From contig CM043944.1 in NCBI GenBank assembly GCA_014529385.2, positions 70,564,895 through 70,628,894 of the forward strand: a stretch of DNA of 64,000 bases. Direction: 5' to 3'. Shown here in pieces: positions 46,850 to 58,687 of this stretch (the first letter of the stretch is position 1; every line of letters begins with the position of its first letter). Both the position numbers and the translations under genes were made by a program. The notes beneath the pieces are model-generated. The model had not been told where the DNA came from. It did no database searches and saw nothing but the letters and a program-made list of their open reading frames with translations. The DNA is from Adiantum capillus-veneris. Lineage: Eukaryota > Streptophyta > Polypodiopsida > Polypodiales > Pteridaceae.

Positions 46850-47399
46850 GTAAACCATAAGTGATACAGCAAGTTCAAGGAGTACCAAATTGTACCAAAT
46901 TTGGTACTGTAATAGTGGACAGGAGTGCACCCAAGTTCAACACAATACCAAAAAGTACCAAATTTGGTACTGTAATAGTGGACCGACGTGCACCCAAGTT
47001 CAACAGTACCAAAAAGTAGAGATATAGTGAGGACATCTGAAACAGTAATGTAATGAAAGGTAACACACCAACACAGAACCAGATAGAGAAATAAAGTAAA
47101 CCATAAGTGATACAGCAAGTTCAAGCAGTTCCGATTTGGTACTGTAATAGTGGACAGACGTGCACCCAAGTTCAACAGTACCAAACAGTACCAAATTTGG
47201 TACTGTAATAGTGGACAGAGAAGCACCCAAGTTCAACAGTACCAAAATGTACCAAATGCACATATAGTGAGGACAACTGAAACAGTAATGTAATGAAAGG
47301 TAACATACCAACACAGAACTAGATAGAGAGAATAGATAAAGCTCAGGGCCAAAAAATCAAGTTGACTCAGTCACTAAAAAGCACATAGTGCGGAATACA
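46850..47399 (-). repeat. Right arm of the internal inverted repeat, partly duplicated
   Basis: 47200-47399 is the inverse of 45361-45560 (ends GTGCGGAATACA) with only a few mismatches. 46850-47090 is a further, partial tandem copy. GTACCAAATTTGGTAC and TGTAATAGTGGACAG motifs recur through it. Confidence 0.85.
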
Positions 47400-49489
47400 C
47401 TTGGTACTGTTGACTACCAGATTTGGTACTATTGACTACCGGATTCAGCTGTTCAATCAGGGCTTCTCATTTCCCTCAAGTAACATGGACGCACCTTCGT
47501 CACTCTCATCATCATGATATGGCATGCTATTGTATATCCTCTCATATACTTCAGTAGACAACTTGTATTGTAAAATTTGACCTAGGGATCCTGCAATAGG
47601 CTCCATCGGGAAACGTATGGCCCTTACAAGATGTGAGTAGATCATTACCGGATATGTGTGATCCAATAGCTGGTATGTATCAACTTTTCCTTCAACTTGG
47701 CCATAAAAAAAGCCTTCAACAACCTTCCCTCCTCTAACAATTTTGTTATGCCACTTATCCTTTTGTGCTTTCACCGTTTGGTACAACACTTCTGTGCATT
47801 TGATAATGTAGAAGTCTTTGTTTGCCTCAGCTGCTTTTACTGCAAAATTATCCCCTATGGACAACATGCCACTTAACATTTCAGGGCATCCTTCATATAG
47901 TGGCAGGTTGGACACTTGGCTCATCGGAATCGATGTTGAATCTCCACCCTCCTCCTCGTCATCTGATTCGTCATCCCTAATTGTATCCTCAAACTCTAGC
48001 AAGGGTTTGATGCAAACATATTTCCATTCTTCAATGTGCATTCTGTTCCTGCATCTTATCCACAACCCATGCATACACGGATCACAAAAGCATGAAAGTG
48101 ATCCAAAGCGTATGGCGGTGCGGTTGTCCTGTGAATAGCCATCAGCACAATGAAATGAGCGGGAGCCAACGATGCGCTCACAGTCCCATTGCAGATTGCG
48201 CTGCACTTCATTCGCGCCAATAAAGACTCTTTGCATATTACACCTCTGAGACTGTTCTCTTGGCTGAAAAGTTTCTTTCAAAAAGTTGACAACATCGGCT
48301 GCACACTTCATACGCCAGCCATCTGGTTTCAATTCCTCATGCGTCAAAGTTCTCTTGATGACTGCCCCTGCCCCATCATGTTCACCTTTTCCAGGGCTGG
48401 ATGCAGAGAAGTTATGCATCATGTGCAAGCCTGTCATTTGATAGTACCTGGCCACAAAATAGTAAGGTCTACGGGCCTTGAATTGTGAAGCAGCACCATA
48501 TGACCAAACCCAATGTTGTTGCAGAGAATATCCTCGTTCTTTCAGCCACTTGTCATGCAGCAAGAAACAATGTTGTACAAACAATGTGTCATGCTGCTTG
48601 TCATCCGATATGTAGAAGTGTAGCGTCTTCTGTGTACCACCTGCTGCATTTCTTAAATAAGTGATGTGCACAAGTATTGTGACTTGGGTAGACCACCAAT
48701 GCATTGACTGAATTTCATTCTGAACTTTAAAGGAATAATTCTCCGCAAAGTTAATAACAGATACTACAACGTTGCTAGGAAAATTTTGCAAACAGTCCTT
48801 GAATTGTTGGGCTTGCCAGCGGAAGACAAAGTTGTGCCTGATGAAGCCTATCAGATGGGCTGAAAATAGGCTAAGAAAAGTCCCACTTTTCATCCGTTGC
48901 ACAATCAAGTCCTTTCTCTTCTTCTCACTCCCACCTTCGTGAACCTGTCCTGTTCCAACCTCCATGAAAACCTTCACAGACACCTCCTTGCTATCCTCTG
49001 CTATCTCATCGGGACAAAATGTCAACCTCCGTACTCCACATTGTGAGCAGTCCCCCATCAAGCATTTCTTTGCATGGTATTCACAATTTGGAGGCTTTGG
49101 GCACATGATGGATTCCCACATAACGGTGATGTGCTGACACACTGCTTGGTTTGCAAAACACGTTCCTCTCTCATCACCTCTGCAACAAACGGAGCAAGTG
49201 CAAAGGTGACCTTTCCCGTGGTGCCCGAACTTGTTCTGCCGCATTTGATTAAGGGCCTCTTTGAAATAGAGCATCTGCACATGAACCACACAGCAGCAAG
49301 TATTTATGTCCTTCAACTTCCGTACAAAGTATGGCTTCAATGCCTCGAAGCATCTAAGAGACATTACCACTGTTGGGTGAGCCTTCTTGAATCTTTGGTA
49401 CAGCTCAACCGATGGCACAAAAACAAAACGATTCAGTAAAAAACCAACATCATGGTACTGGTAAAATTTCACTACTGCAGTAGTGCCAA

Positions 49490-50990
49490 AACTGGCTTTC
49501 GACAGTTCCAAATATGGTACTATAATAGTGGACAGACGTGCACCCAAGTTCAACAATACCCAAAAGTACCAAATTTGGTACTGTAATAGTGGACAGACGT
49601 GCACCCAAGTTCAACAGTACCAAAAAGTTCCAAATATGGTACCGTAGATTTGGTACTGTCGGTAGGCTTTGGTACTCTATAGATATTATTCAGTACTCTA
49701 CATATAGGCTTTGGTACTATCAGAAATGTGGGGTACCCTGTAAATATACTTTGGTCCTATAGTGGTAGGCTTTGGTACTCTACAGATAGGATCTGGTACT
49801 CTTCAGAGAGGATTTGGTACTCTACAGATAGTCTTTGGTGGTATCCGATGAGTTTGGTACTCTACATATAGGCTTTGTTACTATCAGAAGTGTGGGGTAC
49901 CCTGTAAATAGACTTTGGTCCTATAGTGGTAGGCTTTGGTACTCTACAGATAGGATCTGGTACTCTTCAGAGCGGATTTGGTACTCTACAGATAGTCTTT
50001 GGTGGTATCCGATGAGTTTGGTACTCTGTAAATAGACTTTGGTTCTCTATACATAGGCATTGGTACTGGATAAATAGGTTTTGGTACTCTGTCGAGAGGA
50101 TTTGAAACTCTATGGATAGGCTTTGGCACTCGATCGCTAGGATTTGGTACTCGATATACCGGATTTGGTACTCTACAAATCTGAGTTGGTACTCGATATA
50201 CCGGATTTGGTACCCTACATATGTGCTTTGGTACTTTATAGATAGCCTTTGGTACTCGATAGACAATATTTGGTACTCTACATATAGGCTTTGGTACTAT
50301 CAGAAGTGTGGGGTACCCTGTAAATAGACTTTGGTCCTATAGTGATAGGCTTTGGTACTCTACAGATAGAATTTGGTACTCTACAGAGAATATTTGGTAC
50401 TCTACAGATAGTCTTTGGTGGTATCCGATGAGTTTGGTACTCTGTAAATAGTTTTTGGTTCTCTATACATAGCCATTGGTATATTGGTACTCTATCGAGA
50501 GGGTTTGAAACTCTATGGATAGGCTTTGGCACTCGATAGCTAGGATTTTGTACTCGATATACCGGATTTGGTACTCTACAGATCTGCTTTGGTTCTCCAT
50601 ACATATGCTTTGGTACTAGATACACCGGATTTGGTACTCTACAGATGTGCTTTGTTACTCCATAGATAGCCTTTGGTACTCGATAGACATGATTTGGTGC
50701 TCTACACATAGGCTTTCGTACTATCAGAAGTGTGGGGTACCCTATAAATAGATCCTGGTCCTATAGTGATAGGATTTGGTACTCTACAGAGAGGCTTTGG
50801 TGGTATCCGTTGAGTTTGGTACTCTGTAAATAGACTTTTGGTTCTCTATACATAGGCATTGGTACTGGATAATTAGGTTTTGGTACTCTATAGAGAGGGT
50901 TTTAAACTCTATGGATAGGCTTTGGCAGTCGATAGCTAGGATTTGGTACTTTATGGATATTCTTTGGTACTGTAAACACCCTCTGTCGTA
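49490..50990. repeat. TTTGGTACTCTACAGATAGG minisatellite in the transposase intron
   Basis: 49490-49640 holds gtaccaaatttggtactgta / gtggacagacgtgcaccc copies like those at 46850-47250. From about 49650 to 50990 there are some 40-45 copies of a 28-32 bp unit ending in tttggtactc, organised in a higher-order pattern of several hundred bp (the block agtgtggggtaccctgtaaa recurs about every 160-430 bp). Open frames such as IEYQ/RVPN are repeat products. Confidence 0.88.
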
Positions 50991-51784
50991 CAGCAGACTA
51001 CCAAATTTGGTACTGTCTGGACCAAATAAGCCTTAAGTAGCACCAAACAAGATGTACAATTACTAGAAGTTGTTGGTACCTGAGATTTGTCAAGTAGATG
51101 TATAGGATGTTTGACGACACTTTTCATTCCAATTCTCATCTTGCATATGTCTTTCTTGTTGGGTGAAACTTTGCTCTTTGATGTCCAAAAGGCATATACC
51201 AAATCTCTTGTTTCATTGGTAATAACGGTTCCTCGTGGCAATTGTCTCTCACAAGCACTCAATGGCAACACTTCATCTTCATCTTTATTCTCTAGCCGTG
51301 AGCTTGATGCAGCTATATTCCTTCGATGGATCCCCAAGATACTAGCCATTCTAGATTGGTTTACTGATTGTGAGTTTGTACTATTGTTCAGAATCATTGC
51401 CAAAGAGCTTCTCTTTACAAAAAGTTCACTTGCTGAATGAGGGACCTGATTTGAGTCAAAGTGTTGCGCACACCCGATACAACAGTGTCTTCGACTTTGC
51501 TGAAATTTGATGGTTGCAGCAAGGAAAATGTTTGGTGGTCCAGGAGTTGCCGGAATATTTCCTTCTGCTCATTCTTTGCAATCCCTACTGTTTGCTTGCG
51601 CCAACATCGAGCCACCGCTACACAAATGTTCTTTCTTGACCTGGCTTCCCGTAATCCAAGAGCAGACGTAGGATGTCTTTCCTTGCTTCTCTGTGCGCGT
51701 TTCTTTGCAGCCCAATAATCACGAAGAAAAGCCTGATTACCGGCTGGAATACTAGTGCTAATGGAATTGATGTGCATCTGCTAA

Positions 51785-51952
51785 ACATTGCTTGGGCCAC
51801 CTTGTACCTCATCAAAAGAGAGGAACTGTGCATCACCTTCCATCTTGTCGATAGAGAGGAGCTGTGCATCACCTTCTACCTCGTTGAAAGAGAGGTCCTA
51901 AGCATCACCTTCTATGTCATCAAAAGAAAGGTTTTGAGCATCACCAAGACAG
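51785..51952 (-). repeat. 39-bp coding repeat near the transposase N-terminus
   Basis: Four in-frame units on the minus strand encode a 13-residue repeat (GDAQNLSFDDIE, GDA-stop-DLSFNEVE, GDAQLLSIDKME, GDAQFLSFDEVQ). The stop in unit two is TAG where the other units have CAG. Confidence 0.8.
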
Positions 51953-51981
51953 TAATCTCCTGCGCTACTATCCATTTGCAC

Positions 51982-52089
<108 letters not shown>

Positions 52090-52176
52090 CGAACACAGCA
52101 GTTCGGTGGTTATGGAGGCGGCAAGGAAGGTGAGAGGGTTCAAAACTGAGAGAGACACACAGGGAGAGGGACGTGC

Positions 52177-52177
<1 letters not shown>

Positions 52178-52257
<80 letters not shown>
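52178..52257. repeat. (GA)n microsatellite, about 75 bp
   Basis: Second GA tract, 90 bp further from the transposase start. The two tracts lie in the likely 5' UTR or promoter of the gene. Confidence 0.93.
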
Positions 52258-52259
<2 letters not shown>

Positions 52260-52457
52260 CTGGAGTGAAAGCTCCCAACCGTAACCCCACCCCCCGGCCC
52301 CGCCGTCACCCCCACCTCTTCTTAGGATTGCATGCTTCTAAAGTTAAAAAAAAGTCCACTTAAAAAAGAAGTTTATTTGCCCTCCCCAATTCCAAAAAAA
52401 TGCCCATGGTTTTTACACACAAGAATCACCAAGCATATGTTGTGTCAAGGACACTAC

Positions 52458-52487
52458 TTTTTGTACCACCAAACCATGCTTTGACCC
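52458..52487 (-). repeat. Right terminal inverted repeat of the 11.4-kb transposon
   Basis: 30 bp, inverse of 41105-41134 with one mismatch, followed by the duplicated TGGA at 52488-52491. Confidence 0.87.
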
Positions 52488-52491
52488 TGGA

Positions 52492-53300
52492 AGCGCTACG
52501 TTTCCCTCTATTAAACAAATCAAGCTGGCCAAACCATCAGTTAGGCAACGACAAAAGAACTCTTCTTGACTGCCCTCCACAAACTTCTTTTGGTTTTCAG
52601 CCACCGCATGTGTTGGTGCCTTTGTGGCTGCCAACCAATCCTTAAAATGGTCATTTACCTATCCAAACTGAGGAGTAAAAGATATTTGATGGTGCAAATG
52701 CCTTTTCTTCCTCTACAACACCTTTTCTCTAGTTGTGGAGTCCACTTTTCCGCTTTCCACCAATGAAGCCATTTGATTTAAATACTCTGCACAATATTGG
52801 AGGTATGCACTGTTCAAACTATATCCTTCTGGTCATTCTGCTAGGGGTAGAACCAATCCTGGTTTTTGGCCCCTAATCTAGACCCTTTTTGATTTCTTGC
52901 TGGGTACTTTCCAGCTCACCTTCTTGGTTTTCTTCACCCTCATGCACAAGTGAAACTTGATATGCAACTACGAATGGAGTTTGTCACCACATCTTTAAAC
53001 TCACCGACTGGAGACACTTAGAAACTGTTGAAGACCGTAGAAGTTCAACAATGCCCCTATAGCTTAGTTGCTTACCCTTGTCTTGAGGTGTGACAAGGTC
53101 TAGAGCATTTAATAGGGACATTGGAACGTCACCACCAATGCAGCCCCACACAAGTGTCTATTGATAAGGGGAAACACCATGAGTCAACGATAATCCCGCC
53201 TCCTCAATTATACATACCCTCTTTGGCAACACATTGCAGATCTGCTCTTTAGTTTGAAATGTCATGGATGTCAATAACAGAATAGTCGTCGTTTGGTCTG
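52492..53300 (-). pseudogene. Unidentified coding sequence, 5' piece, split by the 11.4-kb transposon
   Basis: Minus strand: next to the transposon the frame reads AENQKKFVEGSQEEFFCRCL and LICLIEGNVALP, continuing in frame into 41100 on the other side. Farther upstream, other-frame pieces look coding (DLVTPQDKGKQLSYRGIVEL near 53060-53100; VVAYQVSLVHEGEENQEGEL near 52925-52985), broken by stops and frameshifts. No family recognised. It may be the 5' part of the same decayed gene as 37094-41104, all on the minus strand. Confidence 0.45.
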
Positions 53301-53569
53301 CCAGCATGCATGTGTGATCCCATTTGAGCAAGAAGGTTGGCTGAGCGGAAAGAAGTATTCCATTGTTGCGCTAGATAATGTAACCATTGCCGGTACTTAT
53401 ATAGCACGATCCTTTTTTCCCCTCAATAAGGAAATGGTTATGCCATGCATATTTATGAATTACTTTTGAATTAACTTTGCCTCATGCATAGCCACACATG
53501 CACCAGTTTTTTATCTAATTTGAGACTATGCAAGCCTTTTTGTGGCTATACCAATTTTCGTGTAGTTTC

Positions 53570-53678
<109 letters not shown>

Positions 53679-53734
53679 GATGGGAAAGCCTATGTGAGGG
53701 TGAGTATGTGTGTATGTGTGTGTATAAGTGTTTG

Positions 53735-53962
53735 TGTTGGAATTAGGGTTGCAGAGAAACACACACAGCTTGGACAAGACGAAGGAAGCTCAAGGCACAC
53801 AATAGAGAGTGTGTTACTTAGTGTGCAATGGAAAGATCGATAGCCCTAGAGTGATGGGCGTATATACAATGCACGGGGGGAAAAAACCTCCTAAAGAGGG
53901 AAAAAATGCCCCGGCGGTCCTAGTGTGTTCACACACATCACTACCACATGTATATGGTAACA
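53735..53962 (-). repeat. Left LTR (3' LTR) of the Copia element
   Basis: 228 bp; TG...CA ends. gggcgtatatacaatgc at about 53867-53883 is a possible TATA region, though it would need reading on the minus strand. Confidence 0.95.
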
Positions 53963-54037
53963 AATCCCCCCTGGAGTGATGCGGTGAACGAGAGCTGGCA
54001 CATGAGTAAAGGGAAGTGCCATGCCCTGAGGACAGGA

Positions 54038-56740
54038 TCAATCCACAAAGGGGAGTAAGCCCAAAGCTTTGCGGAAAGCTTCAAGCTTCTCACGAGACAA
54101 TGCCTTTGTGAAAAGATCTGCAAGGTTGTCCTGTGTTGGCACATAAGCCAAGCTGATCTCTCCTGCTAAGAGCCTCTCCCTGACATAGTGGTAATGCACC
54201 TCAATGTGCTTTGTGCGAGCATGAAAAACTGGGTTCCTCGCAACTGCCAATGCGCTTTGACTGTCAGTGTAGATAGTGTTCGCAGTGTCCTGTCCAACAC
54301 CCAAGTCAGCCATAAGGCGTCTGAGCCATACACACTCAACCGTAGCTGTGAAGACTGCCCTGTACTCAGCCTCACAACTCAAAGTGGCCACAGTAGGTTG
54401 CTTCTTGCTCAACCATGATATACATGAACTGCCAAGCATGAAACAAAAACCACTTGTGGACACTCGCGTGTCAAAACAACCAGGCCAATCTGAGTCCGAA
54501 AAAGCATGTAAGTCTAGCGGCAATGATCCCCCCTTGGGATAAAACAAGCCAAGATGTAAAGTGCCACTAAGGTAGCGGAAAATCCTCTTGACAGCTTGCC
54601 AATGCTTAGACCCTGGGCTATGCATAAATCTGCTGACCTGCGAGACTGCAAACTGAATATCTGGCCTCGTGTTGCATACATAAATGAGGCAGCCAACAAC
54701 AGTTTGGTAAAGAGTGACATCAGCAGGATCGCCAGCATCATGTAGACTCAACTTCAAACCTGTTTCCATGGGAGTGGCAATAGGTTTGCAATCCTCAAGT
54801 CCAAACTTACATAGCAATGTCTCTATGTAACTTTTCTGACACAAGGCAATACCACCATCACACTGCTTAAACTGTATACCCAAGTAATGATGCAACAACC
54901 CCAAATCTTTCATCTTGAAAGTAGCATTCAAATCAGCCTTAAATTCAGCAATATGTCTCTCATTTGGTCCAGTGATCAGCAAATCATCAACATAAAGAAC
55001 CACAATGAGAAATACATCATCCTCACGCTTTACATACAATGTGCTTTCTGTTGGACTGTTACGAAAGCCTCGTTTAACCAAATGAGTGTCAGCTTTCTCA
55101 TACCAAGCAGGAGGAGATTGCTTCAACCCATACAAAGCCTTCTTACATTTGCACACTTTGTCCTCTTGTCCTTTTATGACAAAACCGCGAGGCTGCGTTA
55201 CATAAACTTCCTCAAATATGTCACCATTCAAGAAAGCAGTAACAATGTCTGATTGATGTACATCCCAACCAAAATGAGCTGCCAATGCACATAGAAAACG
55301 CACAGTAGTCATACGACAAGTGGGAGCAAAAGTCTCTTCATAATCTATGCCTTTTTGTTGTGCATAACCCTTTGCAACAAGTCGAGCCTTATGGCGATCG
55401 ATCTCACCATCCCGCTTGCGTTTCAACTTGTAAACCCACTTCGTACCAATGGCCTTTTTGCCAGGAGGCAATTCACATAAAGTCCATGTGTCATTCTCTA
55501 TAAGTGCATCATATTCTGATTTCATGGCAGCAATCCAATTTTCTGAATTCTGTGCTTCATCAAAAGACAGAGGCTCCTCAACATCATGTAAACTAGACAC
55601 AGCCAAAGCATAACAATCTGATGCATAAGATGCATGGCGAGAGCCTGAACGAGTACGACTAGATAAAGGTGCACCCAATTTACTGTCACGCAAAGTGTGC
55701 ACCAGCCATTTTGGCATACCTCTAGCCTGCTCATTTTCAGCCCTTTCCTCATCAAGTACATCATGTACATCTGCATCAGTAATAGGCTGTTCTAAAACAT
55801 TTTCAGAAACCCCCATAGGCTGTACATTTGCCTCATTGGAAAATACATTCGTATTTCCACCACTGAAAAGAGGCAACAAAGTGTCATAAATGTCCTGTGA
55901 GCTTACATTACTGTCTCTAGTACATGACAGCAAGGGCTGAACAGAGTCTTCCACAAACACTACATCCCGTGAAACCAGAATACGTTTTGTTTGCGGATGA
56001 TACAACCTGTTACCTTTGCTTTCAGCACTATAACCAACAAAAATACATTTGACAGCCTTATCATCCAATTTTCTGCGTTGCACTTGTGGCACCAAAGCAT
56101 ATGCCAAACAGCCAAAAACACGCATGTGCTCAATAGAAGGTTTTCTATCATGCCATGCTTCATATGGAGTAATAGACTGCAAAGCTTTCGTAGGACACCT
56201 GTTAAGTACATAAGTGGCACACATGATGGCCTCAAGCCAAAAAGAATGCGGCAAAGCTTGACTTTTGACCATACATCGTGCCATTTCCGTTAGTGACCTG
56301 TTTTTCCTCTCAGCAACACCATTTTGCTGAGGTGTATAAGGCACTGTACATTGGTGTTTTATCCCACGACTAGCCATAAATGCATTAAATTCATGAGACA
56401 TATACTCCCCCCCCCTCGATCGGAACGGAGGGTGCCCATAGTACATTTTGAGACATTTTCAGCCATAGCCAAAAATTGTTTGAAGCACATAAAAACTTCG
56501 GACTTCGCTTTAAGCGGAAATACCCATGCATGCCTGGAGTAATCATCAATGAAAGTCACGAAGTACAGGTAATTGCCCAAGGACGGAGTTTGCATGGGCC
56601 CACAAACATCACTATGCACAAGCTGCAACCTGCATGTGGCCCTAACTGAACCATCCTTTGGAAACTTAGAACGCTGCATTTTACCCAGAATACAGCCTTC
56701 ACAAACATGTTTGACAGGTGCTTCAAGAGGCGGCAAAGAG
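54038..56740 (-). pseudogene. Copia integrase, reverse transcriptase and RNase H
   Basis: 56359-56736 holds the integrase start (VCEGCILGKMQRSKFP, VHSDVCGPM, TFIDDYSRHAWVFPLK). A G9 run at 56407-56415 ends this frame. The 802-codon frame 54038-56446 continues with EYMSHEFNAFMASRGI, TPQQNGVAERKNRSLTEMAR and SAESKGNRLYHP. RT follows: NDTWTLCELPPGKKAIGTKW, QSDIVTAFLNGDIFEEVYV, ALYGLKQSPPAWYEK and the catalytic YVDD near 54985. RNase H has KKQPTVATLSCEAEYRA near 54370 and ends with DNLADLFTKAL. Catalytic residues of integrase, RT and RNase H appear present, so the enzymes would be plausible apart from the two frameshifts. Confidence 0.93.
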
Positions 56741-58325
56741 CAACCATATCAGATTTCTGCAAACGCAGCAAACTGGCAAAATTCAGATGACCAAAACGTG
56801 CATGCCAAAGTTTTGCATCTGAAATAGCCCTTGAATCTGCAACAGCATTTGCAAAATTTTGTCCACACTTGTCATACAAAGTGAGCTTATACAGCCCACG
56901 GCACAAAAGCCCAGATGCAACAATTTCATCACCAAAACTGAGATCATGAACTGTACATCTGTCATCCACAAATTTGACTACAAGTCCAAGTCTAGCAAGT
57001 GCGGATACATACAAGAGATTCTTCTTGATCCCAGGTACATAAAGTGCATCAACAAGTGTGAAGGAACTGCCATTAGCAGCAGTGAGCACAATCTTTCCAA
57101 CTCCCTGAACTGGATAAGAGGCGTTGTTGGCACAAGTGATTGAATTCCCATGAGGGACAGACTCGAGAGAGGTAAACAATTCACGATGTGAGGTAATGTG
57201 CTTTGTAGCACCACTGTCGTAATACCACACATGTGAATCTGCAGCAACTGACAAGCATGCATCATGGACAGCAGGATTGTAAGTGCACTCTGCGCTAAAA
57301 GCCCATTCTGCATCAACATCAGCATCACAATCTCCTTTCACAGAAGACTCAACAATGGCTGCATTTGTAGTGGAACCAGCATTTGCAGTGGAACCACCCT
57401 CTTTCTTCTTAGCCTCTTTGGCCTTCAACTTAGGACACGACTTGATCAAGTGATCATTGGCTTTACAATAATGGCAACGCATCTTCTTTTTGCCCTTATC
57501 ACCAGAATTGCCAGACGAAGTGCTGCCACCAGAAGCATTAGGAACAGAATTTTTGCCACTCGCAGCATAACCATAAGAAGTGGCTGCATTACTGTTACCA
57601 CCCTTTCTTTGAGAAGCAATAAAAGCCTGTTCAACTGCACGCTGCCTAGTCTTGTTCTTTCTAGAAAGTGACTCTTGCAACAGCAATGTGCATAATGCAT
57701 CAAACTTGACAACTTCAGGATTTCCTTGGGTCATCAGTCTCCAAGTACTAGCAAAAGTCTGGTAGGAATCTGGTAAGGCATCAAGAACAGTCTGCACAAG
57801 GGAACTGTCCGAAATGACTTTACCTGCAGAAATGAGTTGCTCATTGATATCCTTGACACTAGCAAGGAAAGTGTCCATATCATCTTCCTCATGCATAATC
57901 TTTGACTCTAGCTCTTTACGCAGCAAAGCAATTTTAGCCTCATTGCGGCTTGCATAAAGACCTGCTAGAATATCCCAAGCCTGTTTTGCAGATTTTGCTG
58001 AACGGATGTGAGGAATAATGGTGCGCGTCACAGACAACGCAATCAATGCATGAGCCTGCGCATCCTTAACATCCCAACGAGCTTGTTCTGCCGTAGGCAA
58101 AACAACTCTAACAGCTGCAATCCTTGCAGCAAGACCTGCAACATCCTCAACATCGCCTACATCTTCAGAACCAGGACGTACATCAATGCCCTGCACAATG
58201 TTCCAGACACCTTTTGACACAAGAACATGTTGCATCATATAAGCCCACATAGGGTAGTTGTCCCCATCCAACCTGTCCTCAGCAGCAAACATCTTGAACA
58301 TATCTGTGTTGTTGTTGTCAGCCAT
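56556..58325 (-). pseudogene. Copia gag, protease and start of integrase
   Basis: The likely start is ATG at 58325 (MADNNNTDMFKMFAAEDRLD); the frame is open further upstream without a better start. Gag shows DNYPMWAYMMQHVLVSKGVW and ALPDSYQTFASTWRLM. The knuckle CHYCKANDHLIKSC is near 57440-57480. The protease active site is WYYDSGATKHITSH near 57190-57225. The GAG-preintegrase motif LWHARFGHLNFASLLRLQ lies near 56760-56815. The frame is lost near 56735; the integrase zinc region (HVCEGCILGKMQRSKF) continues in the next frame (56359-56736). Confidence 0.93.
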
Positions 58326-58673
58326 GGTAAATGCTGCACCTGATGTGAAAACTGCCCGAAAATAGGAGAAATGGAGCGGGAACAACTTGTGCTATATAGC
58401 ACAAACCGTAGAAGACTATAAGGCACCTGTTATGCAGAAAACGGCACTGACAGAAAATCTGCACAAAATGACAAAATAGCCTGTGCAGTACTGCCTGTAG
58501 TGGAAACGGAGGCCGAAATGAGCCCAAATCAAAATTCTGAGCAGACCAAGCTCTTCGAGATCTCCCAAAATATTTGTCGACCTGCGAACGCTCGCCAAAG
58601 CTCACTGAAATCGGAGAAAGTGAGCAGGCGTGTGCTGGAGCAGCTGGCGACTAAGCCCGGGAGGACGTGACCT

Positions 58674-58685
58674 GCTCTGATACCA
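58674..58685 (-). promoter_or_regulatory. Primer-binding site, tRNA-Met type (Copia)
   Basis: GCTCTGATACCA on the plus strand, two bases from the LTR. Confidence 0.93.
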
Positions 58686-58687
58686 AT

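Larger units (their letters stand above)
47457..51975 (-). pseudogene. Transposase-like gene of the 11.4-kb transposon (two exons; exon 1 damaged)
   Basis: Exon 2 (about 49420 to 47457) is open for about 650 codons. Its N-terminus reads LYQRFKKAHPTVVMSLRCFE, LKPYFVRKLKDINTCCC. A Cys-rich zone follows (about 49200-49035: CTCSVCC ... CPKPPNCEYH ... CLMGDCSQCG), then a core with NFAENYSFKVQN (near 48745), SDDKQHDTLFVQHCF, SYGAASQFKARRPYYFV (near 48490) and SPGKGEHDGAGAVIKR (near 48385). I recall this order from a repeated family in animals and non-seed plants with D in place of N in NFAEN and of Y in YGAASQFK, so two catalytic acids may be lost. Exon 1 (51080-51975) starts ATG 51975, contains VSPNKKDICKMRIGMKSVVK, and ends at a CAG|GTACC donor. 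It has two in-frame stops and a frameshift near 51410. The intron is full of TTTGGTAC repeats. Superfamily not assigned. Confidence 0.62.

Noticed and set aside
47457-49604. Taking the full 715-codon frame as the transposase exon
   Set aside because: The first 60 or so codons (49420-49604) lie in TTTGGTAC repeat DNA. The coding exon probably starts near 49420 after a splice acceptor.
49835-50709. Open frames rich in IEYQ or RVPN repeats
   Set aside because: They translate the TTTGGTACTC minisatellite and change frame with each unit-length change; no start, splice or domain supports a protein.
49650-50990. Possible CRISPR array from 28-32 bp repeats
   Set aside because: No unique spacers: the repeat units are contiguous and diverged. 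The sequence is a plant nuclear minisatellite.
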